From Excoecaria cochinchinensis (Eukaryota; Streptophyta; Magnoliopsida; Malpighiales; Euphorbiaceae), in assembly GCA_947683425.1 (NCBI GenBank), contig CANTUQ010000296.1:124001-188000 (forward strand): a stretch of DNA of 64,000 bases, written 5' to 3'. Every line of letters begins with the position of its first letter. Positions within the stretch are counted from its first letter, which is position 1. Of this stretch, positions 24,994 through 38,700 are shown in pieces. The notes beneath the pieces are model-generated. The model was not told the DNA's origin and made no database searches. It saw only the letters and a program-made list of their open reading frames with translations. The position numbers and the translations under genes are program-made.

Positions 24994-27900
24994 GAAAATC
25001 ACCAGAATCGAGAAATCGTAAAAAGTGATGAACTTTTGGATCCGAGTCCAATAATTCGGGAAAACTTGATTGGAATAGCTACTGGAAGCTTGCCGGTCAC
25101 AACGCGTTGAGAATTGGCTTCGTCGAGATCTGACGAATTTTCAGTAAAAGGGTACCCCTGGGAAAAATCACCAGAATCGAGAAATTGTAAAAAGTGGTGA
25201 AATTTTGGATCCGAGTCCAAAAATTCGGGAAAACTTGATTGGAATAGCTACTGGAAGCTTGCCGGTCACAACGCGTTGAGAATTGGCTTCGTCGGGATAT
25301 GACGAATTTTTACGGATTTCCCTAGGGGTACCCCTAGGGTAAATCACCAGAATCGAGAAATCGTAAAAAGTGGTGAAATTTTGGATCCGAGTCCAATAAT
25401 TCGAGAAAACTTGATTGGAATAGCTACTGGAAGCTTGCCGGTCACAACGCGTCGAGAATTGGCTTCGTCGGGATCTGACGAATTTTCCCTAAGGGTACCC
25501 CTAGGGAAAATCACCAGAATCGAGAAATCGTAAAAAGTGGTGAAATTTTGGATCCGAGTCCAATAATTTGGGAAAACTTGATTGGAATAGCTACTGGAAG
25601 CTTGCCGGTCACAACGATCCGAGAATTGGCTTCGTCGGGATCTGACGAATTTTTACGAATTTTCCTAGGGCAACTCCTAGGGAAAATCACCAGAATCGAG
25701 AAATCGTAAAAAGTGGTGAACTTTTGGATCCGAGTCCAATAATTCGGGAAAACTTGATTGGAATAGCTACTGGAAGCTTGCCGGTCACAACGCGTTGAGA
25801 ATTGGCTTCGTCGAGATCTGACGAATTTTCAGTAAAAAGGTACCCCTAGGAAAAATCACCAGAATCGAGAAATTGTAAAAAGTGGTGAAATTTTGGATCC
25901 GAGTCCAATAATTCGGGAAAACTTGATTGGAATAGCTACTGGAAGCTTGCCGGTCACAACGAGTCGAGAATTGGCTTCGTCAGGATCTGAGAAATTTTCC
26001 CTAGGGGTACCCCTAGGGAAAATCACCAGAATCGAGAAATCGTAAAAAGTGGTGAAATTTTGGATCCGAGTCCAATAATTCATGAAAACTTGATTGGAAT
26101 AGCTATTGGAAGCTTGCCGGTCACAACGCGTCGAGAATTGGCTTCGTCGGGATCTGACGAATTTTTACGGATTTCCCTAGGAGTACCCCTAGGGAAAATC
26201 ACTAGAATCGATAAATCGTAAAAAGTGGTGAAATTTTTGATCCGAGTCCAATAATTCGGGAAAAATTGATTGGAATAGCTACTGGAAGCTTGCCGGTCAC
26301 AACGCGTCGAGAATTGGCTTCGTCGGGATCTGACGAATTTTTACGTATTTCCCTTAGGGTACCCCTAGGGAAAATCACCAGAATCGATAAATCATAAAAA
26401 GTGGTGAAATTTTTGATCCGAGTCCAATAATTCGGGAAAACTTGATTGGAATAGCTACTGGAAGCTTTCCGGTCACAACGCGTCGAGAATTGGCTTCGTC
26501 GGGATCTGACGAATTTTTACGGATTTCCTTAGGAGTACTCCTAGAGAAAATCACCAGAATCGAGAAATCGTAAAAAGTGGTGAAATTTTGGATCCGAGTC
26601 CAATAATTCGGGAAAACTTGATTGGAATAGCTACTGGAAGCTTGCCGGTCAATACGCGTCGAGAATTGGCTTCGTCGGGATCTGAGGAATTTTCCCTAGG
26701 GGTACCCATAGGGAAAATCACCAGAATCGAGAAATCGTAAAAAGTGGTGAAATTTTGGATTCGAGTCCAATAATTCGTGAAAACTTGATTGGAATAGCTA
26801 CTGGAAGCTTGCTGGTCACAACGCGTCGGGAATTGGCTTCGTCGAGATATGACGAATTTTTACGGATTTCCCTAGGGGTACCCCTAGGAAAAATCACCAG
26901 AATCGAGAAATCGTAAAAAGTGGTGAAATTTTTGATCCGAGTCAAATAATTCGGGAAACTTGATTGGAATAGCTACTGGAAGCTTGCCGGTCACAACGCG
27001 TCGAGAATTGGCTTCGTCGGGATCTGAGAAATTTTCCCTAGGGGTACCCCTAGGGAAAATCACCAGAATCGAGAAATCGTAAAAAGTTGTGAAATTTTGG
27101 ATCCGAGTCCAATAATTCGGGAAAACTTGATTGGAATAGCTACTGGAAGCTTGCCGGTCACAACGCGTCGAGAATTGGCTTCGTCGGGATCTGACGAATT
27201 TTCCCTCAGGGTACCCCTAGGGAAAATCACCAGAATCGAGAAATCGTAAAAAGTGGTGAAATTTTGGATCCGAGTCCAATAATTCGGGAAAACTTGATTG
27301 GAATAGCTACTGGAAGCTTGCCGGTCACAACGATCCGAGAATTGGCTTCGTCGGGATCTGACGAATTTTTACGGATTTTCCTAGGGGTACCGCTAGGGAA
27401 AATCACCAGAATCGAGAAATTGTAAAAAGTGGTGAACTTTTGGATCCAAGTCCAATAATTCGGGAAAACTTGATTGGAATAGCTACTGGAAGCTTGCCGG
27501 TCACAACGCGTCGAGAATTGGCTTCGTCGAGATCTGACGAATTTTTCCTAAGGGTACCCCTAGGAAAAATCACCAGAATCGAGAAATTGTAAAAAGTGGT
27601 GAAATTTTGGATCCGAGTCCAATAATTCGGGAAAACTTGATTGGAATAGCTACTGGAAGCTTGCCGGTCACAACGCGTCGAGAATTGGCTTCGTCGGGAT
27701 CTGAGGAATTTTCCCTAGGGGTACCCCTAGGGACAATCACCAGAATCGAGAAATCGTAAAAAGTGGTGAAATTTTGGATCCGAGTCCAATAATTCGTGAA
27801 AACTTGATTGGAATAGCTACTGGAAGCTTGCCGGTCACAACGCGTTGAGAATTGGCTTTGTCGGGATATGACGAATTTTTACGGATTTCCCTTGGGGTAC

Positions 27901-29804
27901 CCCTAGGGAAAATCACCAGAATCGAGAAATCGTAAAAAGTGGTGAAATTTTGGATCCGAGTCCAATAATTCGAAAAAACTTGATTGGAATAGCTACTGGA
28001 AGCTTGCCGGTCAAAACGCGTCGAGAATTGGCTTCGTCGGGATCTGACGAATTTTTACGAATTTCCCTAGGAGTACCCCTAGGGAAAATCACCAGAATCG
28101 AGAAATCGTAAAAAGTGGTGAAATTTTTGATCCGAGTCCAATAATTCGGGAAAACTTGATTGGAATAGCTACTGGAAGCTTTCCGGTCACAACGCGTCGA
28201 GAATTGGCTTCGTCGGGATCTGACGAATTTTTACGGTTTTCCCCAAGAGTACTCCTAGGTAAAATCACCAGAATCGAGAAATCGTAAAAAGTGGTGAAAT
28301 TTTGGATCCGAGTCCAATAATTCGTGAAAACTTGAATGGAATAGCTACTGGAAGCTTGCCGGTCACAACGCGTTGAGAATTGGCTTCGTCGGGATATGAC
28401 GAATTTTTACAGATTTCCCTAGCGGTACCCCTAGAAAAAATCACCAGAATCGAGAAATCGTAAAATGTAGTGAAATTTTGGATCCGAGTCCAATAATTCG
28501 GGAAAACTTGATTGGAATAGCTACTGGAAGCTTGCCGGCCACAACGCGTCGAGAATTGGCTTCGTCGGGATCTGACGAATTTTTACGGATTTCCCTAGGG
28601 GTACCCCTAGGAAAAATCACCAGAATCGAGAAATCGTAAAAAGTGGTGAAATTTTGGATCCGAGTCCAATAATTCGGGAAAACTTGATTGGAATAGCTGC
28701 TGGAAGCTTACCGATCACAACGCATCGAGAATTGGTTTTGTTTGGATCTGACGAATTTTTACGGATTTCCCTAGGGGTACCCCTAGGGAAAATCACCAGA
28801 ATCGAGAAATCGTAAAAAGTTTTGAAATTTTTGATCCGAGTCCAATAATTCAGGAAAACTTGATTGGAATAGCTACTGGAAGCTTGCCGGTCACAACGCG
28901 TCGAGAATTGGTTTCGTCGGGATCTGACAAATTTTTACGGATTTCCCTTGGGAAAATCACCAGAATCGAGAAATCGTAAAAAGTGGTGAAATTTTGGATC
29001 CGAGTCCAATAATTCGGGAAAACTTGATTGGAATAGCTACTGGAAGCTTGCCGGTCAAAACGCGTCGAGAATTGGCTTCGTCGGGATCTGAGGAATTTTC
29101 CCTAGGGGTACCCCCAGGGAAAATCACCAGAATAGAGAAATCGTAAAAAGTGGTGAAATTTTGGATCCGAGTCCAATAATTCGTGAAAACTTGATTGGAA
29201 TAGCTACTGGAAGCTTGCCGGTCACAACGCGTCGAGAATTGGCTTCGTTGGGATATGACGAATTTTTACGGATTTCCCTAGGGGTACCCCTAGGGAAAAT
29301 CACCAGAATCGAGAAATCGTAAAAAGTGGTGAAATTTTTGATCCGAGTCCAATAATTCGGGAAAACTTGATTGGAATAGCTACTGGAAGCTTGCCGGTCA
29401 CAACGCGTCGAGAATTGGCTTCGTCGGGATCTGAGAAATTTTCCCTAGGGGTACCCCTAGGGAAAATCACCAGAATCGAGAAATCGTAAAAAGTGGTGAA
29501 ATTTTGGATCCGAGTCCAATAATTCGGGAAAACTTGATTGGAATAGCTACTGGAAGCTTGCCGGCCACAACGCGTCGAGAATTGGCTTCGTTGGGATCTG
29601 ACGAATTTTCCCTAAGGGTACCCCTAGGGAAAATCACCGAAATCGAGAAATCGTAAAAAGTGGTGAAATTTTGGATCCGAGCCCAATAATTCGGGAAAAC
29701 TTGATTGGAATAGCTACTGGAAGCTTGCCGGTCACAACGATCCGAGAATAGGCTTCGTCGGGATCTGACGAATTTTTACGGATTTCCCTAGGGGTACCCC
29801 TAGG
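24994..29804 (+). repeat. 4.81-kb tandem unit, copy 2
   Basis: Partner of 20185-24993 with scattered substitutions. Examples: the symmetric GCGGTACCGC of copy 1 (23611) is GCGGTACCCC here (near 28423), and TACCGCTAGGG occurs near 27389 where copy 1 has TACCCCTAGGG. P pentamers lie at 26370-27221 (one A lost in GGGAAACTTG) and, as P2-P5, at 28952-29628. Its last 1.2 kb is also the first part of the 2916-bp unit. Confidence 0.88.
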
Positions 29805-31527
29805 GAAAATCACCAGAATCGAGAAATCGTAAAAAGTGGTGAACTTTTGGATCCGAGTCCAATAATTCGGGAAAAATTGATTGGAATAGCTACTGGAAGC
29901 TTGCCGGTCACAACGAGTCGAGAATTGGCTTCGTCGGGATCTGAGAAATTTTCCCTAGGGGTACCCCTAGGGAAAATCACCAGAATCGAGAAATCGTAAA
30001 AAGTGGTGAAATTTTGGATCCGAGTCCAATAATTCGTGAAAACTTGATTGGAATAGCTACTGGAAGCTTGCCGGTCACAACGCGTTGAGAATTGGCTTCG
30101 TCGGGATATGACGAATTTTTACGGATTTTCCGAGGGGTACCCCTAGGAAAAATCACCAGAATCGAGAAATCGTAAAATGTGGTGAAATTTTGGATCCGAG
30201 TCCAATAATTCGGGAAAACTTGATTGGAATAGATACTGGAAGCTTGCCGGTCACAACGCGTTGAGAATTGACTTCGTCGAGATCTGACGAATTTTCAGTA
30301 AAAGGGTACCCCTAGGAAAAATCATCAGAATCGAGAAATTGTAAAAAGTGGTGAAATTTTGGATCCGAGTCCAATAATTCGGGAATACTTGATTGGAATA
30401 GCTACTGGAAGCTTGCCGGTCACAACGAGTCGAGAATTGGCTTCGTCGGGATCTGAGAAATTTTCCCTAGGGGTACCCCTAGGGAAAATCATCAGAATCG
30501 AGAAATCGTAAAAAGTGGTGAAATTTTGGATCCGAGTCCAATAATTCGTGAAAACTTGATTGGAATAGCTACTGGAAGCTTGCCGGTCACAACGCGTTGA
30601 GAATTGGCTTCGTCGGGATATGACGAATTTTTACGGATTTCCTTAGGGGTACCCCTAGGGAAAATCACCAGAATCGAGAAATCGTAAAATGTAGTAAAAT
30701 TTTGGATCCAAGTCCAATAATTCGGGAAAACTTGATTGGAATAGCTACTGGAAGCTTGCCGGTCACAACGCGTTGAGAATTGGCTTCGTCGGGATCTGAC
30801 GATTTTTTACGGATTTCCCTAGGGGTACCCCTAGGAAAAATCAACAGAATCGAGAAATCGTAAAAAGTGGTGAAATTTTGGATCCGAGTCCAATAATTCG
30901 GGAAAACTTGATTGGAATAGCTGCTGGAAGCTTGCCGATCACAACGCATCGAGAATTGGTTTTGTTTGGATCTGACGAATTTTTACGGATTTCCCTAGGG
31001 TTACCCCTAGGGAAAATCACCAGAATCGAGAAATCGTAAAAAGTGGTGAAATTTTGGATCCGAGTCCAATAATTCAGGAAAACTTGATTGGAATAGCTAC
31101 TGGAAGCTTGCCGGTCACAACGCGTTGAGAATTGGCTTCGTCAGGATCTGACAAATTTTTACGGATTTCCCTAGGAAAAATCACCAGAATCGAGAAATCG
31201 TAAAAAGTGGTGAAATTTAGGATCCGAGTCCAATAATTCGGGAAAACTTGATTGGAATAGCTACTGGAAGCTTTCCGGTCACAACGCGTCAAGAATTGGC
31301 TTCGTCGGGATCTGACGAATTTTTACGGATTTCCCTAGGAGTACCCCTAGGAAAAATCACCAGAATCGAGAAATCGTAAAAAGTGGTGAAATTTTGGATC
31401 CGAGTCCAATAATTCGTGAAAACTTGATCTGAATAGCTACTGGAAGCTTGCCGGTCACAACTGGTCGAGAATTGGCTTCGTCGGGATATGACGAATTTTT
31501 ATGGATTTCCGTAGGGGTACCCCTAGG
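28612..31527 (+). repeat. 2916-bp tandem unit, copy 1
   Basis: About 17 monomers beginning with a K monomer (CTTACCGATCAC, GGTTTTGTTTGG). Marks shared with the next copy are TTTCCCTTGGGAAAATC or its variant, CGTTGGGATCTGACG with CCCTAAGGG, GATCCGAGAATAGGC, TTTTCCGAGGGGTACC, AATCATCAGAATCG, GTAAAATGTAGTAAAATTTT, GGGTTACCCCTAGGG and ATGGATTTCCGTAGGGG. The unit fuses the end of the 4.81-kb repeat (to 29804) with 1.7 kb of other monomers. Confidence 0.9.
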
Positions 31528-34443
31528 GAAAATCACCAGAATCGAGAAATCGTAAAAAGTGGTGAAATTTTGGATCCGAGTCCAATAATTCGGGAAAACT
31601 TGATTGGAATAGCTGCTGGAAGCTTACCGATCACAACGCATCGAGAATTGGTTTTGTTTGGATCTGACTAATTTTTACGGATTTCCCTAGGGGTACCCCT
31701 AGGGAAAATCACCAGAATCGAGAAATCGTAAAAAGTTTTGAAATTTTTGATCCGAGTCCAATAATTCAGGAAAACTTGATTGGAATAGCTACTGGAAGCT
31801 TGCCGGTCACAACGCGTCGAGAATTGGCTTCGTCGGGATCTGACAAATTTTTATGGATTTCCCTTGGAAAAATCACCAGAATCGAGAAATCGTAAAAAGT
31901 GGTGAAATTTTGGATCCGAGTCCAATAATTCGGGAAAACTTGATTGGAATAGCTACTGGAAGCTTGCCGGTCAAAACGCGTCGAGAATTGGCTTCGTCGG
32001 GATCTGAGGAATTTTCCCTAGGGGTACCCCCAGGGAAAATCACCAGAATAGAGAAATCGTAAAAAGTGGTGAAATTTTGGATCCGAGTCCAATAATTCGT
32101 GAAAACTTGATTGGAATAGCTACTGGAAGCTTGCCGGTCACAACGCGTCGAGAATTGGCTTCGTTGGGATATGACGAATTTTTACGGATTTCCCTAGGGG
32201 TACCCCTAGGGAAAATCACCAGAATCGAGAAATCGTAAAAAGTGGTGAAATTTTTGATCCGAGTCCAATAATTCGGGAAAACTTGATTGGAATAGCTACT
32301 GGAAGCTTGCCGGTCACAACGCGTCGAGAATTGACTTCGTCGGGATCTGAGAAATTTTCCCTAGGGGTACCCCTAGGGAAAATCACCAGAATCGAGAAAT
32401 CGTAAAAAGTGGTGAAATTTTGGATCCGAGTCCAATAATTCGGGAAAACTTGATTGGAATAGCTACTGGAAGCTTGCCGGCCACAACGCGTCGAGAATTG
32501 GCTTCGTTGGGATCTGACGAATTTTCCCTAAGGGTACCCCTAGGGAAAATCACCAGAATCGAGAAATCGTAAAAAGTGGTGAAATTTTGGATCCGAGCCC
32601 AATAATTCGAGAAAACTTGATTGGAATAGCTACTGGAAGCTTGCCGGTCACAACGATCCGAGAATAGGCTTCGTCGGGATTTGACGAATTTTTACGGATT
32701 TCCCTAGGGGTACCCCTAGGGAAAATCACCAGAATCGAGAAATCGTAAAAAGTGGTGAACTTTTGGATCCGAGTCCAATAATTCGGGAAAACTTGATTGG
32801 AATAGCTACTGGAAGCTTGCCGGTCACAACGAGTCGAGAATTGGCTTCGTCGGGATCTGAGAAATTTTCCCTAGGGGTACCCCTAGGGAAAATCACCAGA
32901 ATCGAGAAATCGTAAAAAGTGGTGAAATTTTGGATCCGAGTCCAATAATTCGTGAAAACTTGATTGGAATAGCTACTGGAAGCTTGCCGGTCACAACGCG
33001 TTGAGAATTGGCTTCGTCGGGATATGACGAATTTTTATGGATTTTCCGAGGGGTACCCCTAGGAAAAATCACCAGAATCGAGAAATCGTAAAATGTGGTG
33101 AAATTTTGGATCCGAGTCCAATAATTCGGGAAAACTTGATTGGAATAGCTACTGGAAGCTTGCCGGTCACAACGCGTTGAGAATTGGCTTCGTCGAGATC
33201 TGACGAATTTTCAGTAAATGGGTACCCCTAGGAAAAATCATCAGAATCGAGAAATTGTAAAAAGTGGTGAAATTTTGGATCTGAGTCCAATAATTCGGGA
33301 ATACTTTATTGGAATAGCTACTGGAAGCTTGCCGGTCACAACGAGTCGAGAATTGGCTTCGTCGGGATCTGAGAAATTTTCCCTAGGGGTACCCCTAGGG
33401 AAAATCATAAGAATCGAGAAATCGTAAAAAGTGGTGAAATTTTGGATCCGAGTCCAATAATTCGTGAAAACTTGATTGGAATAGCTACTGGAAGCTTGCC
33501 GGTCACAACGCGTTGAGAATTGGCTTCGTCGGGATATGACGAATTTTTACGGATTTCCCTAGGGGTACCCCTAGGGAAAATCACCAGAATCGAGAAATCG
33601 TAAAATGTAGTAAAATTTTGGATCCAAGTCCAATAATTCGGGAAAACTTCATTGGAATAGCTACTGGAAGCTTGCCGGTCACAACGCGTCGAGAATTGGC
33701 TTCGTCGGGATCTGACGATTTTTTACAGATTTCCCTAGGGGTACCCCTAGGAAAAGTCAACAGAATCGAGAAATCGTAAAAAGTGGTGAAATTTTGGATC
33801 CGAGTCCAATAATTCGGAAAAACTTGATTGGAATAGCTGCAGGAAGCTTGCCGATCACAACGCATCGAGAATTGGTTTTGTTTGGATCTGACGAATTTTT
33901 ACGGATTTCCCTAGGGTTACCCCTAGGGAAAATCACCAGAATCGAGAAATCGTAAAAAGTGGTGAAATTTTGGATCCGAGTCCAATAATTCAGGAAAACT
34001 TGATTGGAATAGCTACTGGAAGCTTGCCGGTCACAACGCGTTGAGAATTGGCTTCGTCAGGATCTGACAAATTTTTACGGATTTCCCTAGGAAAAATCAC
34101 CAGAATCGAGAAATCGTAAAAAGTGGTGAAATTTAGGATCCGAGTCCAATAATTCGGGAAAACTTGATTGGAATAGCTACTGGAAGCTTTCCGGTCGCAA
34201 CGCGTCAAGAATTGGCTTCGTCGGGATCTGACGAATTTTTACGGATTTCCCTAGGAGTACCCCTAGGGAAAATCACCAGAATCGAGAAATCGTAAAAAGT
34301 GGTGAAATTTTGGATCCGAGTCCAATAATTCGTGAAAACTTGATTGGAATAGCTACTGGAAGCTTGCCAGTCACAACGCGTCGAGAATTGGCTTCGTCGG
34401 GATATGACGAATTTTTATGGATTTCCGTAGGGGTACCCCTAGG
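31528..34443 (+). repeat. 2916-bp tandem unit, copy 2
   Basis: Exact-length partner of 28612-31527 (offset 2916) with a low number of substitutions, such as CAGTAAATGGG for CAGTAAAAGGG near 33213 and GGTCGCAACG near 34194. At 34444 the expected third K monomer is replaced by an ordinary monomer, so the tandem stops at two copies. Confidence 0.9.
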
Positions 34444-35797
34444 GAAAATCACCAGAATCGAGAAATCGTAAAAAGTGGTGAAATTTTGGATCCGAGTCCA
34501 ATAATTCGGGAAAAGTTGATTGGAATAGCTACTGGAAGCTTGCCGGTCACAACGCGTCGAGAATTGGCTTCGTCGGGATCTGACGAATTTTCCCTAAGGG
34601 TACCCCTAGGAAAAATCACCAGAATCGAGAAATCGTAAAAAGTGGTTAAATTTTGGATCCGAGTCCAATAATTCGGGAAAACTTGATTGGAATAGCTACT
34701 GGAAGCTTGCCGGTCACAACGCGTCGAGAATTGGATTCATCGGGATCTAACGAATTTTCCCTAGGGGTACCCCTAGGGAAAATCACCAGAATCGAGAAAT
34801 CGTAAAAAGTGGTGAAATTTTTGATCTGAGTCCAACAATTGGGGAAAATTTGATTGGAATAGCTACTGGAAGCTTGCCGGTCACAACGCGTCGAGAATTG
34901 GATTCATCGGGATCTGACGAATTTTCCCTAGGGGGTACCCCTAGGGAAAATCACCAGAATCGAGAAATCGCAAAAAGTGGTGAAATTTTGGATCCAAGTC
35001 AAATAATTCGGGAAAACTTGATTCGAATAGCTACTGGAAGCTTGCCGGTCACAACGCGTCGAGAATTGGCTTCGTCGGGATCTGACGAATTTTTACGGAT
35101 TTCCCTAGTGGTACCCCTAGGGAAAATCACCAGAATCGAGAAATCGTAAAAAGTGGTGAAATTTTGGATCCGAGTACAATAATTCGGGAAAACTTGATTG
35201 GAATAGCTACTGGAAGCTTGCCGGTCACAACGCGTTGAGAATTGGATTCGTCAGTAATCTGACGAATTTTTACGGATTTTCCTAGGGGTACCACTAGGAA
35301 AAATCACCAGAATCGAGAAATCGTAAAAAGTGGTGAAATTTTGGATCCAAGTCCAATAATTCGGGAAAAATTGATTGGAATAGCTACTGGAAGCTTGCCG
35401 GTCACAACGCGTCGAAAATTGGCTTCGTCGGGATCTGACGAATTTTTCCTAGGGGTACCGCTAGGGAAAATCACCAGAATCGAGAAATCGTAAAAAGTGA
35501 TGAAATTTTGGATCCGAGTCCAATAATTCGGGAAAACTTGATTGGAATAGCTACTTGAAACTTGCCGGTCACAACGCGTCGAGAATTGGCTTCGTCGGGA
35601 TCTGACGAAAATTCCTTAGGGGTACCCCTAGGGAAAATCACCAGAATCGAGAAATCGTAAAAAGTGGTGAAATTTTGGATCCGAGTATAATAATTCGAAA
35701 AACTTGATTGGAATAGCTACTGGAAGCTTGCCGGTCACAACGCGTCGAGAATTGGCTTCGTCGGGATCTGACGAATTTTCCCTAGGGTACAGCTAGG
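34444..35797 (+). repeat. Divergent relative of the 10-mer HOR
   Basis: Eight monomers. In order they resemble members of the 1687-bp unit: an M10-like unit (TTGGATTCATCGGGATC), M1-like (GATCTGAGTCCAACAATTGG, 34778), M2-like (ATCGCAAAAAGTGG, CCCTAGTGGTACC), M3-like (GAGTACAATAATTC), two unclear units, M5-like (GCTACTTGAAAC, GACGAAAATTCC) and M6/M4-like (GAGTATAATAATTCG ending GGGTACAGCTAGGG). Differences from the array to the right are more frequent than among its own copies, so this looks like an older edge copy. Confidence 0.75.
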
Positions 35798-38700
35798 GAA
35801 AATCACCAGAATCGAGAAATCGTAAAAAGTGGTGAAATTTTGGATCCGAGTCCAATAATTCGGGAAAACTTGATTGGAATAGCTACTTGAAGCTTGCCGG
35901 TCACAACGCGTCGAGAATTGGCTTCGTCGGGATCTGACGAAAATTCCCTAGGGGTACCCCTAGGGAAAATCACCAGAATTGAGAAATCGTAAAAAGTGGT
36001 GAAATTTTGGATCGGAGTATAATAATTCGGGAAAACTTGATTGGAATAGCTACTGGAAGCTTGCCGGTCACAACGCGTCGAGAATTGGCTTCGTCAGGAT
36101 CTGACGAATTTTCCCTAGCGGTACCCCTAGGAAAAATCACCAGAATCTAGAAATCGTAAAAAGTGGTGAAATTTTTGATCCGAGTCCAATAATTCGGGAA
36201 AACTTGATTGGAATAGCTATTGGAAGCTTGCCGGTCACAACGCGTCGAGAATTGCCTTCGTCGGGATCTGACGAATTTTCCCTAGGGAAAATCACCAGAA
36301 TCGAGAAATCATAAAAAGTTATGAAATTTTGGATCCGAGTCCAATAATTCGGGAAAATTTGATTGGAATAACTACTGTAAGCTTGCCAGTCACAACGCGT
36401 CGAGAATTGGTTTCGTCGGGATCTGACGAATTTTTACGGATTTCCCTAGGGGTACCGCTAGGGAAAATCACCAGAATCGAGAAATCGTAAAAAGTGGGGA
36501 AATTTTGGATCCGAGTCCAATAATTCAGGAAAACTAGATTGGAATAGCTACTGGAAGAATTCCGGTCACAACGCGTCGAGAATTGGCTTCGTCGGGATCT
36601 GAAGAATTGTCCCTAGGGGTACGCCTAGGGAAAATCACCAGAATCGAGAAATCGTAAAAAGTGGTGAAATTTTGGATCCGAGTCCAATAATTCGGGAAAA
36701 CTTGATAGGAATAACTACTGGAAGCTTGCCGGTCACAACGCGTCGAGAATTGGATTCATCGGGATCTGACGAATTTTCCCTAGGGGTACCCCTAGGGAAA
36801 ATCACCAGAATTGAGAAATCGTAAAAAGTGGTGAAATTTTGGATCTGAGTCCAACAATTGGGGAAAATTTGATTGGAATAGCTACTGGAAGCTTGCCGGT
36901 CACAACGCGTCGAGAATTGGATTCATCGGGATCTGACGAATTTTCCCTAGGGGTACCACTAGGGAAAATCACCAGAATCGAGAAATCGCAAAAAGTGGTG
37001 AAATTTTGGATCCGAGTCAAATAATTCGGGAAAACTTGATTGGAATAGCTAATGGAAGCTTGCCGGTCACAACGCGTCGAGAATTGGCTTCGTCGGGATC
37101 TGAATAATTTTTACGGATTTCCCTAGTGGTACCCCTAGGGAAAATCACCAGAATCGAGAAATCGTAAAAAGTGGTGAAATTTTGGATCCGAGTACAATAA
37201 TTCGGGAAAACTTGATTGGAATAGCTACTGAAAGCTTGCCGTTCACAACGCGTCGAGAATTGGCTTCGTCGGGATCTGAGAAATTTTCCCTAGGGGTACC
37301 CCTAGGGAAAATCACCAGAATCGAGAAATCGTAAAAAGTGGTGAAATTTTGGATCCGAGTCCAATAATTCGAGAAAACTTGATTGGAATAGCTACTGGAA
37401 GCTTGCCGGTCACAACGCGTCGAGAATTGGCTTCGTCGGGATCTGACGAATTTTCCCTAGGGTACAGCTAGGGAAAATCACCAGAATCGAGAAATCGTAA
37501 AAAGTGGTGAAATTTTGGATCCGAGTCCAATAATTCGGGAAAACTTGATTGGAATAGCTACTTGAAGCTTGCCGGTCACAACGCGTCGAGAATTGGCTTC
37601 GTCGGGATCTGACGAAAATTCCCTAGGGGTACCCCTAGGGAAAATCACCAGAATTGAGAAATCGTAAAAAGTGGTGAAATTTTGGATCGGAGTATAATAA
37701 TTCGGGAAAACTTGATTGGAATAGCTACTGGAAGCTTGCCGGTCACAACGCGTCGAGAATTGGCTTCGTCAGGATCTGACGAATTTTCCCTAGCGGTACC
37801 CCTAGGAAAAATCACCAGAATCTAGAAATCGTAAAAAGTGGTGAAATTTTTGATCCGAGTCCAATAATTCGGGAAAACTTGATTGGAATAGCTATTGGAA
37901 GCTTGCCGGTCACAACGCGTCGAGAATTGGCTTCGTCGGGATCTGACGAATTTTCCCTAGGGATATCCCTAGGGAAAATCACCAGAATCGAGAAATCATA
38001 AAAAGTTATGAAATTTTGGATCCGAGTCCAATAATTCGGGAAAATTTGATTGGAATAACTACTGTAAGCTTGCCAGTCACAACGCGTCGAGAATTGGTTT
38101 CGTCGGGATCTGACGAATTTTTACGGATTTCCCTAGGGGTACCGCTAGGGAAAATCACCAGAATCGAGAAATCGTAAAAAGTGGGGAAATTTTGGATCCG
38201 AGTCCAATAATTCAGGAAAACTAGATTGGAATAGCTACTGGAAGAATTCCGGTCACAACGCGTCGAGAATTGGCTTCGTCGGGATCTGAAGAATTGTCCC
38301 TAGGGGTACGCCTAGGGAAAATCACCAGAATCGAGAAATCGTAAAAAGTGGTGAAATTTTGGATCCGAGTCCAATAATTCGGGAAAACTTGATAGGAATA
38401 ACTACTGGAAGCTTGCCGGTCACAACGCGTCGAGAATTGGATTCATCGGGATCTGACGAATTTTCCCTAGGGGTACCCCTAGGGAAAATCACCAGAATTG
38501 AGAAATCGTAAAAAGTGGTGAAATTTTGGATCTGAGTCCAACAATTGGGGAAAATTTGATTGGAATAGCTACTGGAAGCTTGCCGGTCACAACGCGTCGA
38601 GAATTGGATTCATCGGGATCTGACGAATTTTCCCTAGGGGTACCACTAGGGAAAATCACCAGAATCGAGAAATCGCAAAAAGTGGTGAAATTTTGGATCC

